Shown here: positions 1 through 11,155 of the stretch, one piece after another
Layout: every line of letters starts with the position of its first letter
How positions within the stretch are numbered: position 1 is the stretch's first letter
The notes under the pieces: generated by a model
What the model saw: the letters and a program-made list of their open reading frames with translations, nothing else
What the model was told of the DNA's origin: nothing
Database searches by the model: none
Source: Boesenbergia rotunda
Taxonomy: Eukaryota; Streptophyta; Magnoliopsida; Zingiberales; Zingiberaceae
Direction: 5' to 3'
NCBI GenBank assembly: GCA_024364735.1
Contig: JAGFNQ010008264.1
Coordinates: 1-64,000 of the forward strand
Length of the DNA: 64,000 bases
Made by a program: the position numbers and the translations under genes

Positions 1-2
1 TC

Positions 3-599
3 AAAACGCCGGCTTCATCATCTTCAGATGATGAAGAGGTAACCTCTCCCGAACTTGAAAAATGTTATAGAGCAATTGCATGTTTAACCAATATGTTGAA
101 GAAGTCAAAAAATAGGGTTAAATCATTGCAATTAGAGGTTGAACAATTGAAATCATCTAGGGATGAGAACATAGATGATTTACATGTTAAAATGTTAGAG
201 GATGAAATTAAATCTTTAAAAATTAAGATTGATCAGTTGAAATCCTCTAGGGTTGAGGATGTAGATGATTTGCATGATGAATTGTTAGAGGATGAAAACA
301 AATCATTGAAGAGTGAAGTTGAGAGACTCAAGAATATTCTTGAGAAATTCTCAACTAGCTCAAAGACCCTAGACATGATCTTGAATGCCCAAAGGGCGGT
401 CTACAATAGGGTCGGTATTGGTTATCGACCCAAAGAACCATCATTTGTGTCTTTGATGTCTAGGACTGATATGAGACAATCTAAGACACCTAGAGTCCAA
501 AAGAAAGTTGTCAAGGCATGGGTGCCTAAGTCTTGTTTAGTAGATGCTTTAGGTCCCAAGGTGTGGGTACCTAAATCTTCCATTTTTCGGATTGTGTAG
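3..599 (+). pseudogene. gag: Sirevirus #1 gag, C-terminal part
   Basis: The frame is open from base 3 to a TAG at 597-599. It begins with an acidic serine-rich stretch (SSSSDDEE), then a long coiled coil (about residues 30-115), then a basic tail with the motif WVPKS twice, as in Sirevirus Gag C-termini. The coiled coil contains two similar blocks of about 36 residues, each with QLKSSR, DDLH and LEDE, which points to an internal duplication. The zinc knuckle expected upstream is outside the window. The TAG is in the same frame as pol. It may be the natural gag/pol boundary read by suppression, or simple decay; the sequence alone does not decide. Confidence 0.82.
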
Positions 600-3500
600 G
601 TTATGATTGAGGGGGAGCATCTATCAACTTGGTTCATTGATAGTGGATGCTCCAAACACATGACCAGGGATAGATCATTGTTTACCACTCTTCAAAGAAA
701 AAGTAGAGGTAATGTTTCATTTGGTAACAATGGTAGTCTTAAGGTCATAGGAATAGGAAACATTCAAATATCCGAATGTCTTAGAATTAAGAATGTCCTT
801 CTAGTCAAGGGGATGACATTTAATCTCCTAAGTGTCAGTCAATTGTGTGATGCGGGTTACACAATTGATTTCAAATCAAGTCAATGTCTAGTTAGACACC
901 ATGACAATGTTGACACGGTACTAGTAGGAACTAGAGTAGATAACATTTACCAAGTTTCCTTTAAAAGTGATATTAATGCTTTTGCTAAGTGTCTCATGTC
1001 AAAAGAAGAGGAGTCCACCCTTTGGCACCGGAGGCTAGCACATGTTAACATGAAGAACATCCGGAAGTTGGCCAACAAGGGATTAGTTCGTGGCTTACCA
1101 AGCATCAAGTATGAAAAGGACAAACTTTGTGATGCATGTCAAATGGGTAAGCAAATAAAATCTGCACATAAAAGTAAAAGCACTGTAAGTACTTCAACCG
1201 CTTTGGATTTACTTCATATGGATTTGTTTGATTGTAGCACTATCATATCTTTGAATGGAAGTAGATATTGCTTTGTTATCATTGATGATTTTACTAGATA
1301 TACATGGACTTATTTTCTTAAATATAAGGATTAAACCTTAGATGTCTTCATTTCTTTTTGTAGAAGGGTTGAAAATGAAAAATCATCAACAATTAAGACA
1401 ATTAGAAGTGATCATGGAGGTGAATTTCAAAACCAACAGTTTTTAGAATTTTGTCAAGATAGAGGTTATAGACATGAGTTCTCCACTCCTAGAACACCAT
1501 AACAAAATGGTGTTGTAGAGAGGAAGAACCGTATTTTACAAGAGGCTGCGCGAAGCATGCTCAACGAGTACTCACTACCGAGCTACTTGTGGGCAGAAGC
1601 TGTAAACACAGCTTGCTACGTGCAAAACTGAGTCCTCATCCATAGGTTCTTAGGAAAGACTCCCCATGAACTTTGGTTTGGGAAACCACCTACGGTTAAA
1701 CACCTTAGGGTATTTGGTTGTAAGGTGTTCATCCTAAACACCAAGGACCACCTTGGAAAGTTCACGGCAAAGGCTAATGTAGGGATACTAGTCGGGTACT
1801 CCTTAGTTAGCAAAGCCTATCGAGTCTACAATAAGAAATCTAGATTGGTTGAAGAGTCTTCTGATGTGGTTTTTGAAGAAATTCCAAGAGCAAATGACCA
1901 ATCAGAAAATGTAGAAGGAGTTCAACTCAAACTTAGGAGACTAAGTTTGAATGAAATTCCAAGTGTTGTTGATGGTGATGAATCCGATGACGGTGAGCCT
2001 AGACAACCCATTGATCAGCCGGATCCTGAGGTTGAGCTTGTGTCTAGTGAAACCATTCAAGAAGCACCACCAACACCTAGGCAAACAAGATTAGCCTCTA
2101 GTCATCCCCAAGACCAAATTGTTGGAGATATCCATCATAGGGTTAGGACTAGATCATTCTTTCGGAATGAGGCTAATGAAGTTGCTTTAATTTCTGAAAT
2201 TGAACCTAGAAAAATTGATGAAGCATTAAATGATCCCGATTGGATCATCGCAATGCAAGATGAACTAGGTCAATTCGAAAGAAGTCAAGTTTGGGACTTA
2301 GTCCCTAGACCCAAGAAGACCACCATTATTGGAACCAAATGGGTCTTCAAAAATAAATTGAACCATAAGGGAGAAATCATAAGAAACAAGGTACGCTTAG
2401 TAGCCAAGGGCTATAGTCAAGTTGAAGGCCTTGATTATGATGAGACCTATGCTCCCGTGGCACGATTGGAGTCCATCTGATTGATGCTTGCATTTGTAGC
2501 ACATCGGGGTTTCAAGTTATATCAAATGGATGTCAAATCGGCCTTTCTAAATGGTTTAATTAGAGAAGATGTCTATATTGAACAACCTCCGGGGTTTGAG
2601 AGTACCGAATTTCCAAACCACGTATTTAAGCTCAAAAATGTACTCTATGGTCTTAAACAAGCACCCCAAGCTTGGTACGAGCGGTTGTCAACATTTTTAA
2701 TTGAGAAAGGCTTTGTAAGAGGCCAAATAGACCCTACATTGTTTCTACGTAGAGATGGTGACAATATTTTTGTAGCCCAAGTGTATGTCGATGACATAAT
2801 TTGTGGCTCAAATAATAAGGGCTATTTAAATGAGTTCATTGGACACATGGAAAGTGAATTTGAAATGAGTCTAGTGGGAGAGTTGACTTTCTTCCTTGGA
2901 CTTGAAATCAAACAAACCCGAGATGGGATCCATGTGCACCAATCGAAGTATACTCAAGAGATGCTTCGAAAATTCAATATGAGTGATTCAAAAGAGGTAA
3001 CCACTCCCATGGCTACAAACACAAGATTAGACAATGATGAGAGTGGTAAACCTGTTGATTTGACTCAATATCGAAGCATGATAGGTAGTCTGCTCTACCT
3101 CACAGCTAGTCGACCTGATATACTCTTTGCTGTGGGGATGTGCGCTAGATATCAAGTTTGTGCCAAGGAATCTCACTTAATCGCTGTTAAAAGGATTTTG
3201 AGATATCTTAAAGGCACAATTGGTGTCGGTCTATGGTACCCCCGTACCGAATCATTTGACCTAATTGGCTATACCGATTCCGACTACGCTGGATGTAGGT
3301 TGGATCAGAAAAGCACGAGTGGGGGTTGCCAATTCCTAGGATCATCTCTAGTTAGTTGGTCAAGTCGGAAGCAACATTGTGTTGCTCTCTCCACGACCGA
3401 GACAGAATATATTGCTATGGGAGAGAGTATATCACAATTGTTGTGGATGATTCATACTTTAGAGGACTATGGATTGAGCTATAAGGGTGTCCAAGTGTTG

Positions 3501-3728
3501 TGTGACAACATTAGCACAATTAACCTAACAAAGAATCCGGTCCATCATTCTAGGACAAAGCATATTGAAGTGTGTCACCACTTCATTAGAGATCATGTTG
3601 CTATAGAAGATGTTGTACTCTCATATGTAGAGTCCAAATCAAATTTAGCAGACATTTTCACTAAACCACTCCCCGAAAATGAGTTTAGCTTTTTAAGAAG
3701 GGAGTTGGGAATGTGTCGCGCTTCATAG
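600..3728 (+). pseudogene. pol: Sirevirus #1 pol (protease, integrase, RT, RNase H) with in-frame stops
   Basis: One reading frame covers the whole region. Domains in order: aspartic protease with DSG at about 639-647; GAG-pre-integrase with LWHRRLAH and CDAC (about 1018-1140); integrase core with HMDLFD, SDHGGEF and VVERKN (about 1215-1530); reverse transcriptase from about 2215 with the YVDD catalytic motif near 2785; RNase H with TDSDYAG near 3274 and the closing motif DIFTKPLP. Stops interrupt it at 1332 (TAA), 1500 (TAA), 1629 (TGA) and 2478 (TGA). All are in frame and no indel shifts the frame. The two TGA codons stand where the family usually has arginine, as expected from decay of methylated CpG. 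The copy cannot make full-length Pol. Confidence 0.95.
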
Positions 3729-4920
3729 ACATCAAAATGCATTCAAAACCCTTCATGATTAGTTCTAATTATTGGGAAACAATTGGGTAACTTGGGGACA
3801 TCTCACACAAACTATAAGGCTTACCAAAACGTTTTTGTTTGCTAGATATGGGGTGAGATGTTAGGATCAACTCAATTTCTCGAAATGTTGATGCATCCCT
3901 TGAGGAATTAAGTTGACGAGATAAAAATCACTTCGGTGACCAAGTATGGGGAAAACCAATGCATAACACATGTGTATTTGGCTCCATGATCATACTTGGA
4001 CATTCCAATCAAGGAAACTTGATTTTGGATACAAACCTGGTTGAATGATTGTTGATTGAGTTTGACTCCACTTGGGTGGAGCAAAGTGATTTGTTCAAAC
4101 CATAAGGACCTTTGATCCTTGTTTAGGGATCACTTCCAAGATCGATATCTTTCATCAAATCCCTTCAGAAATTGTGTGGAAGTCTGAAACTAAATGTTTC
4201 AGATCGTATCAGGGAATATCAGGAACCCTGATCGGCCACTGGACCGATCAGGTGTAGGGCTGATCGGTCCCCAGAACGATCTGGCTCCTTCCTGTAGTGA
4301 TCGGTCCACAGACCGATCAGAGGGGTCACTGAGACTTGGCGAAATTTTGATCTAAACATTCTGTGCTGGCCTAGATCGGTCCCCCGACCGATCTGGCACC
4401 CCATGGTGATCGGTCCACAGACCGATCAGGGGGCTCACAGCTCACTCTCCGAACCCTACTGTATGCGTCCTGATCGATCAACCGATCGATCAGGAGCCTG
4501 CCTGATCGGTCACCCGACCGATCAGGACCAGGCCAGTCCGATCAGGCCGGAGCCTGATCGGTCTGAGCGCTATCAGATCGAACGGTGATCCGTTCAACCG
4601 CATTAAAGTTTGGTTGGTGGACCGATCCACTAACCTAATAACTTCACAAAAACCCCTCATCTCCCAAGCCCTAGCGCCGAAACTCACTACTTGCGCCTCT
4701 TCATCCTGCGCGAGAGCCTTCCCTGTGTCTCCTTCTTCCTCTTGCGAGTGAGCTTTTGTGCACGCGCGCGTGCGATCCTGAGAAGATTTCCTGCGAGCTT
4801 TTCCTTGTCTTCTGCAAGTTCCCTTCTCGCTCAAGGTTTTACGCTCATTTCTTGCGCCGAGAACCTTCTCCTGCGTGAGCTCTTCTTCCAGATTTCAAGA
4901 TCTTCTTCACAGTCGACTTG
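3729..4920 (+). promoter_or_regulatory. pol-to-env spacer with palindrome array and possible env leader
   Basis: This is about 1.2 kb with no credible gene. The first 470 bases show no recognisable structure. From about 4219 to 4590 it carries at least six copies of an inverted motif of the form GATCGGTC-n-GACCGATC. The same motif fills part of the 3' LTR. From about 4640 to 4920 it is C- and T-rich, like a transcript leader, and ends at the ATG of the envelope-like gene. I infer that it could hold the promoter and 5' UTR of a separate envelope-like transcript. That function is not shown. Confidence 0.5.
4219..4590. repeat. internal GATCGGTC/GACCGATC palindrome array
   Basis: Imperfect hairpin units such as GATCGGTCCACAGACCGATC repeat at intervals of about 40-60 bases. 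Loop bases vary between copies while the stem octamer is kept, the pattern expected if the palindrome itself is selected. The 3' LTR of the same element has the same stem with a GGT loop (7690-8280). Confidence 0.85.
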
Positions 4921-6579
4921 ATGGCGCCAAAGTAAGCTCCTTGTGCGATTTTTCTTTGGTGTTTATCATTTCTTTTATCAATCATGTATTTGCGCTAACC
5001 ATGTTGTTCCTTATGGTGGTTTCGTCTTGTGTTGTGACCCTAACCTTGCCGCGACCCTACCCTTGCCATGACCCTTCCTTGCCATGACCATTTATTTTTA
5101 TCTCACTTGATCAATTCCTTTGGTTTATGACTAATGTATTCAATGTCTTACCTTATGATCAATACTTGGGTCTTTGATTAAATGTGTGTTCATATGATCA
5201 ATTCCATTGTGTGTGATATTTCATTCTTGTGTCTCTGATTATGTGATCAAATCTGTGTTCACTTCTGTGATCAATTCTTTAAATCCATTAGAAGATCATC
5301 CAAGGGAAAAGAACCCGTGGAGGAAAGTTCAAAGGGCAAAGGCCCTTCATCATCTACACCTCCTTCGAGACCTCCTCCACCTCCACATATTAGATTTCAA
5401 AACATTCATTATGCTCTAGACTTCCAATGGCATAACTTCAAACTCATGTCATGTCGGACTATCGACCAAACCTTCATCTACGAATATTATCCGACAGTAC
5501 GACAAATCATCGAACACTATGAACTTTTTTCCATTCTTTTTCTTGAAAGTCCAATCAACTTTGATTTGGTCTTTGAATTCTATAATAACATGGTCAGTGG
5601 TGAGGACACGGGGTGGAGGACCCGTGTCGCCAGTGTCGATCTTGATTTTACTCTATCAGCCTTCACTACATTTCTTGGTTGTCGTCGTTCCGATAACAAC
5701 TTCTCACTCTACCCTTATTTTCCTGATCCTCTTCTGGTTCCCTTTGCTGGAGTCACTCCTGACTCCATCTATGAGTATTTTCTAGGCCATCCCAGGCCAA
5801 GGGGTTCCGATGACTGCGCCCGTGATTTTCCCACATTTCCTGCTCTCCGCCTTTCCCCCATAGATTATGTTTTGTTTAAGATCATCACTAACTATTTCCT
5901 CCCGACTACTTCGAAACACCTAGATAAAATTCATTCCTTCCACTGCTTGATGCTCTACGGGATGCATCAGCAGTTAGACTTTGACCCAGTGACTTCCATC
6001 TACTTCTCCATCATAGTCCACAGTCAGAGGTACGGTCAGACAGTCTACATGCCGTTTGGTCATATCATCACTGCCTGGCTGCAGTCTATTGGTATAGACG
6101 TTTCCCGAGGCAGCATTGTACCCATGGTTCACCAAGACTGCCGACTTGATCGTCGTATGTTGGGGCAGTCTGGCATTGTTGTCGGACCACTGGGGCTGAG
6201 ATGGAAGGATCGGAGACGTGAGAGGGAGTTACCGGGGGCAGCCCATGATCAGGAGCGGCCTGCTGTTGCTGAGGATTACGATGAGTGGGCTCCTGACCTA
6301 CGCTGGCAGGTGGCGGAGCTAGAGCAGTTGATGCAGCGCGAACTATATATTTCCGAGCTCTGGCACCAGGAGGTCAGCTCAGAGTTTCAGTCCTTCGATC
6401 GCCGACTCGACGCTCTAGCATCAGACGTGTCTGGGATCTGCTCACTGCAGGAGACGTGGTATGAGGAGTGGTACCATCATACGTTTCCAGGAGCTGCGAC
6501 TTCCAGCAGCACTCCACCGGGAGATGTTATATCTATTGATGATTCATCGGACGATGACCTCCCCGCTGAGCATCGATGA
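4921..6579 (+). CDS. Envelope-like / putative plant transposon protein, spliced (intron 4932-5291)
   Basis: Exon 1 is only 11 bases (4921-4931) and starts at ATGGCGCC. A GTAAG donor follows at once, the intron runs 4932-5291 with a T-rich stretch and a TTAG acceptor, and exon 2 runs 5292-6579. Splicing keeps the frame of the long ORF, so the product would be about 433 residues. The start is basic and serine/proline-rich. The middle (TFIYEYY, LVFEFYNNM, FLGCRRSD) resembles the domain called putative plant transposon protein in plant repeat proteins. A C-terminal coiled coil (WQVAELEQL) and an acidic SIDDSSDDD tail follow. I see no clear signal peptide or membrane segment, so an envelope role rests only on position after pol. 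The reading frame is intact, unlike pol. Confidence 0.72.
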
Positions 6580-7155
6580 AGACTTGACTTTGATGTTTAT
6601 TTGTGCTGTATTTGACTTGACTTAGATGCTATGTACTGCATCTGCTATGCTGATTGTTATGGATGTTTTACTATATTATGCTTATTGTTCGTTTATATAG
6701 TTGCTCACATGATTACCATTCTGATATCATGCGTTGCTATGATGATGCTCTGCCATGGTTATTGTTGGCTTGTATGATTAGTCATAATATTGCTATCATT
6801 TTGTATGCCTGATCACGCATGATTATGTTTATGATGCCATGTTCATATGATACATATGCTTGTTTTGCCATGCCTTATCGTTTGTCATATGTGTTCATAT
6901 GTTTTTCAAACTTAAATCATACCTTTGTTGTTTTGGGATACCCCTAGGGTTGAGGGGGAGTTTGTTTGAACTTAACAACCCGTCTAGACCCTTTTCGGTG
7001 TTCAACAAAGGGGGAGAGTGTGGTTGGTTAAGTTTAGGATGATTATGTTGTAGGGGAAGGATCCTGATTCCCCTATGATCCTGAAATTTGAGAGAAAATT
7101 GATTGAGAATCCCTAAACTTAAAATCGGTTTGTCAAACAACAAAAAGGGGGAGAA
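6580..7155 (+). promoter_or_regulatory. 3' untranslated region with multiple polypurine tracts
   Basis: There is no gene here. Polypurine tracts appear near 6950 (GAGGGGGAG), at 7007-7017 (AAAGGGGGAGA) and at 7142-7155 (AAAAAGGGGGAGAA). The last directly abuts the LTR and is the likely plus-strand primer. Repeated tracts of this kind are a recognised Sirevirus feature. The stretch 6600-6900 is T-rich with many ATG/CAT steps and no further structure. Confidence 0.85.
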
Positions 7156-7239
7156 TGTTGATGCAGTCTGACCCTGATTGTTGTTTTGGTGTTGACATCA
7201 ATTTTAGTTTTGGTTGATGATTATGATTATGGTTAAGTC

Positions 7240-7690
7240 CTAATCGGGGATTAGGCATGGAGTGATTCGAAAATCCTAGCATGGAGGGCTAGGTGGTGAA
7301 AAGTCCTAACCTAGAGGGTTAGGTGTGACAAATCCTAGCTTGGAGGGCTAGGTGTTGAAAAAGTCCTAATTCGGAAGGGTTGGGTAAAAAGTCCTAGCTT
7401 GGAGGGTTAGGTGAAAAGTCCCAACTTGGAGGGTTAGGTGAAAAGTCCCAACTTGGAGGGTTAGGTGAAAAATCCTAGCTTGGAGGGCTAGGTGTGGAAA
7501 AGTCCTAACTCGGAAGGTTGGGTGAAAAGTCCTAGCTTGGAGGGCTAGGTGAAAAGTCCTAACTTGGAGGGTTAGGTGAAAAGTCCCAAATGGAGGGTTA
7601 GGTGAAAAATCCTGGCTTGGAGGGTCAGGTCCTAGCTTGGAGGGCTAAGTTGGATGAAACCTTAGCTTGGAGGGCTAGGTTGGAGCCCCT
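7240..7690 (+). repeat. Tandem array of CCTAGCTTGGAGGGCTAGG units in LTR
   Basis: Roughly fifteen units of about 25-32 bp follow the pattern AAAGTCC-TAGCTTGGAGGG-CTAGGTG. Units alternate between CCTAGC, CCTAAC and CCCAAC variants. Each unit is a short imperfect palindrome (CCTAGC...GCTAGG). Sirevirus E has a related but different array at 62700-62940. Confidence 0.9.
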
Positions 7691-8280
7691 GGATCGGTCT
7701 GGTGATCGATCAGGGAGGTTGGCATGGTACTCCTTCATGGATCGGTCTGGTGACCGATACAGCGATGACTGACTGATCTGGTGACCGATCAGGGAGTATG
7801 CGTTTCACTCACTACACAGCTCCTGATCGGTCTGGTGACCGATCAGGGAGCTCACAAGTGGGTTGAGTTCCCCTGCTGATCTGCTCCTGATCGATCCGGT
7901 GACCGATCAGGGAGCATCCAGTAGGTTTTTGACAAACCTACTGATCGGCTCCTGATCGGTCTGGTGACCGATCAGGGAGAAACTGTGACTGATCAAGCTG
8001 AACGATCAACTGTCGCGAGGTTTCTCAACCTGACCGATCAGGCTGGAGCCTGATCGGTCTGGGAGCAGTCTGATCGATCTGTTGACCGATCAGCAGTGGA
8101 TTCCGAGCGGGATTGTAGCAAGCTGATTGTAGGATCGGTTTGGTGACCGATCTGGTGACCGGTCAGGGTGACCGATCATATGAGCTTACGATTCCAAGTT
8201 TCTCACTGCGGACCGATCAGGCTGGAGCCTAATCGGTCTGGGATAGCTCTGATCGGTCTGGTGACCGATTACTTTAATTT
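7690..8280. repeat. LTR palindrome array, GATCGGTCTGGTGACCGATC
   Basis: Ten or more copies of GATCGGTCTGGTGACCGATC and close variants occur in about 590 bp, usually followed by AGGGAG. The 8-base stem and GGT-type loop are the conserved part. Published work on Sireviruses describes repeated LTR palindromes of a different sequence; this one may be the counterpart in this lineage. Confidence 0.9.
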
Positions 8281-10259
8281 AAATTGCACTATCAGACGCT
8301 CTGATCGCGTCTGAACGTATCTGATTCTCTGCGCTTAACATCTGATTCATGATTCTCTGTGTGATATGCTGTGCTAATGGTCTGATTAAGCTGCAGGTGA
8401 CAGGGAAGGATTCAAACACTCAAGTAGAGTCAATAGAGGCCTTTCCTTGGAGCAGGTTTGTCTGTTTTCCATCTCAGGTTGCAACGGACGCTGGCACTGG
8501 CTGGAGCTGCTGACTGGGGTTGGTCTGAGGGAGGCTCAGGGAGTCCAGAAGAGCTCAGTAGTGGCTGGTGGTTGCAGTAGAGCAGCTGGAGGCTACAGTG
8601 AGGTGGTGACCAGGAGCTGAGTGGAGGAGACTTAAGCGCTTGGGCGAACAAGTCTCCACAACTCTAACTGCAACAACTCTGATCAGTAACGCTGCGTGCT
8701 TGTGTTCTCTGCTGTTCCATTGTTCTTGAGCAAGCAGCTGCAATCTTTGAAGCAATCATCCCTTACTTGAGCACTTGGAGGAAGAAACAAGAGGCTTGGT
8801 GAGTCCATCAGCGAGAAGACACGAAGAAGGGAGTTCTTGCGTAAGATCGTCGTTGGGTGGAGCTCGAGTGAAGCGCTGCTTGTGTTCTTGTCTGTCCTAA
8901 GTGCTGAGTAAGATCTTTCTTGTGTTTCATTGTGCTTAAAACTATATCTTTGTTGAAACGCTGTGGAGAGGTTACTCCACCGAGAAGGAGGTTACATTTT
9001 ATCCGGTGTTCACCGGGGCTTGATCTGCCGACGATCAAGGGATCGCCCACCTTAAGGGCACGCCAAGGAGTAGGGGCAAGTTATCCCCGAACCTTGTAAA
9101 TCCTCTTGTTAGCGTTCTTGTATTTGCTCATAGCTTAGGGGTTTCATTTCTGCAAACTCTGTTTTCTTGTGCTTCCGCTGTGTTACTAACGTGTGAGTTG
9201 CAGAAAGATCGATAAGTGCTAAAGATCAAGTGTTTGGCTATATTCACCCCCCCCCTCTCTCTAGCCATCTGAGTTCCAACAAAGAGTTGCTACGAAACTG
9301 CTCTAAGAAGGGCGCCCTGGAGGTCCCGGGCGCCATGAGTCAAACCAAGAAATGAACCAAAGCAAAAAATCAAACCGTGAAGCCTGTTGACCGAGTCAAG
9401 CTGGGCACCCCCAGCAGCTAGGGCGCCCCTGTTAGTGATATGAGAGAAGTGTCCTAAGGCAATCGCCTTATGATTGTAAACATTTATCTTAATAAATAAT
9501 AATTCACTATTTGAGTATACATGTTAGTGTATTTGATTGGGATCTTAAACTCATCTACTGAATGTCCGCAATACAATTCACAGCATAAGAGAATTTGTAA
9601 TGGGATCACAACTGGTGATTATCTCTATATGTGCAATTGTGAAGTATTGAAAATATCCCTAGTCGATGAATTGATAAAAACGGACACTATCAATTCTGTT
9701 GAGACTAGCATGGGTTATTCTCTAATCAACTGATTCTCACTGGCTGGTGACATTGGGATGTCCGGAGATAAACATGGATGCTAGTTAAGGGAACTAGTTC
9801 ATTGGAGTGACTAGCTGTAAAACTTCATATGGTAATCTATAAAGATATGTCAATGAAGTTCTTACTGCGGCTTAAGTGCGATGTTCCTTTGACTTGCGGT
9901 GTTCAAGTCATCTTGGTCATGGAGACTTATACTTTAACATCTTAAGCAAGCATCTCCTAGGAGGTGTGGACCCAGGATGATTGGGTATAAGCCGAAGTGC
10001 CCGAAGATGTTTGAGCAGCCTACAAAGGATTCACCACTCCTTGCGAGGAGATGTATACCCAGGCCTATCGTCGGATTGTTACTCAAAACCTCTGGCCAGA
10101 GTATATCATGTTTAGAGTGCGAGTCTCTTAAATACATGAGAGTAATTAGAAATCCAAAAGATGAGAAAGACACTACTTGGGCTAGATGTGACGTAGTCAG
10201 TCTAGTGGGGACTGACACAAACAGACCATGTCCTGAACCAAGTGGCACTAGTAGAATTT

Positions 10260-10990
10260 CCGGCATATACTTCGTATATTCACCGAAGTCATAGATAGAT
10301 AATTACCGAAGTAGACGCACGTGAAGTAAAAAAGGGGTTATTTTACTTCGCCATATAACCGAAGTCATATCCATGAAATTAGCGAAGTCTTTTACCGGTT
10401 CAAAGAGGCAATCCGGTTCAAATTTAGACCGATTCTGAAGTAAAAACTTGTCTTTTACTTTGTTGGTTTTGTAAAGTGTCGAAGTAATCGATGATATATA
10501 ACTTTACAGTTTAAATTAATTGTCGAAGTAAAAACATATTTGTTGCTTTAGTAGTTTTTGTAATGCGACGAAGTAATAGATGATATATAACTTCACAGTT
10601 TATATTAATTATCGAAGCAAATATATTTTATAACTTCGCCAGTATTTATATTTATCGAAGTATATAGTATTATATTACTTCATCATATACGTTTATTGGC
10701 ACAGTAATCGATTGTAAAGACTTCGTTATTTTGTATGATACAGAGGCAATAGATTTGTAACGACTTCACAATTATTAAATTATGATGAAGTAAATATATT
10801 TTTTAACTTCATCACAATTCAAATGGATGAAGTATTTTATTTTTGATTACTTCACCATTAAATTTTATTATCGAAGTAAATAATCATATTTTATTACAAT
10901 ATAATTTTAGTTTAATGAAGTAAATGTCAATTACCACCACACTAATTTAATAAAAGAGTGAAGTAAAAATTATTTTTACTTCATTAAAAT
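10260..10990. repeat. CACTA #1 left subterminal repeats
   Basis: Many copies of CGAAGTAA, GAAGTAA and the complement TTACTTCG occur in both orientations, with AT-rich spacers. In known CACTA elements such subterminal repeats bind transposase. A matching but shorter set lies at 14460-14704. Confidence 0.85.
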
Positions 10991-11155
10991 TAAACAATTA
11001 TCCATTCAAAATAATAAATATACATCAAGGAATCCATCAATGCACAAGTACATATCCACAAATCCACAAGTATATATAACCAAAATATATATCCACAAGT
11101 ATATCCAAAATCCATAATGAAAGATCAAAATATGTATCCTAAGTACACCACCAAT

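Larger units (their letters stand above)
1..9281 (+). mobile_element. Sirevirus-type Ty1/copia retrotransposon #1, 5' end outside window
   Basis: The order is gag, protease, integrase, reverse transcriptase, RNase H, palindrome-rich spacer, spliced envelope-like ORF, several polypurine tracts, then a 3' LTR from 7156 to 9281. The LTR starts TGTTGATGC and ends TTCCAACA. An extra ORF after pol, repeated AAAGGGGGAGA polypurine tracts and LTR palindromes are known marks of Sireviruses. The 5' LTR and the start of gag lie left of the window. The expected 3' TSD would be AAGAG at 9282-9286. The element sits inside LTR A. Pol has in-frame stops but no frameshift, so the insertion looks fairly young but is now defective. 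Confidence 0.93.
7156..9281 (+). repeat. Sirevirus #1 3' LTR
   Basis: It starts TGTTGATGC directly after the polypurine tract and ends TTCCAACA, giving 2126 bp with matching inverted ends. Inside are a direct-repeat array (about 7240-7690), a palindrome array (7690-8280), and near the 3' end a poly-C tract after TATTCA at about 9241-9256. The 5' partner is outside the window, so the LTR pair cannot be compared. Confidence 0.92.

Noticed and set aside
7240..7690. CRISPR-like direct repeats
   Set aside because: Units are adjacent, without unique spacers, inside a plant LTR; this is an LTR minisatellite.
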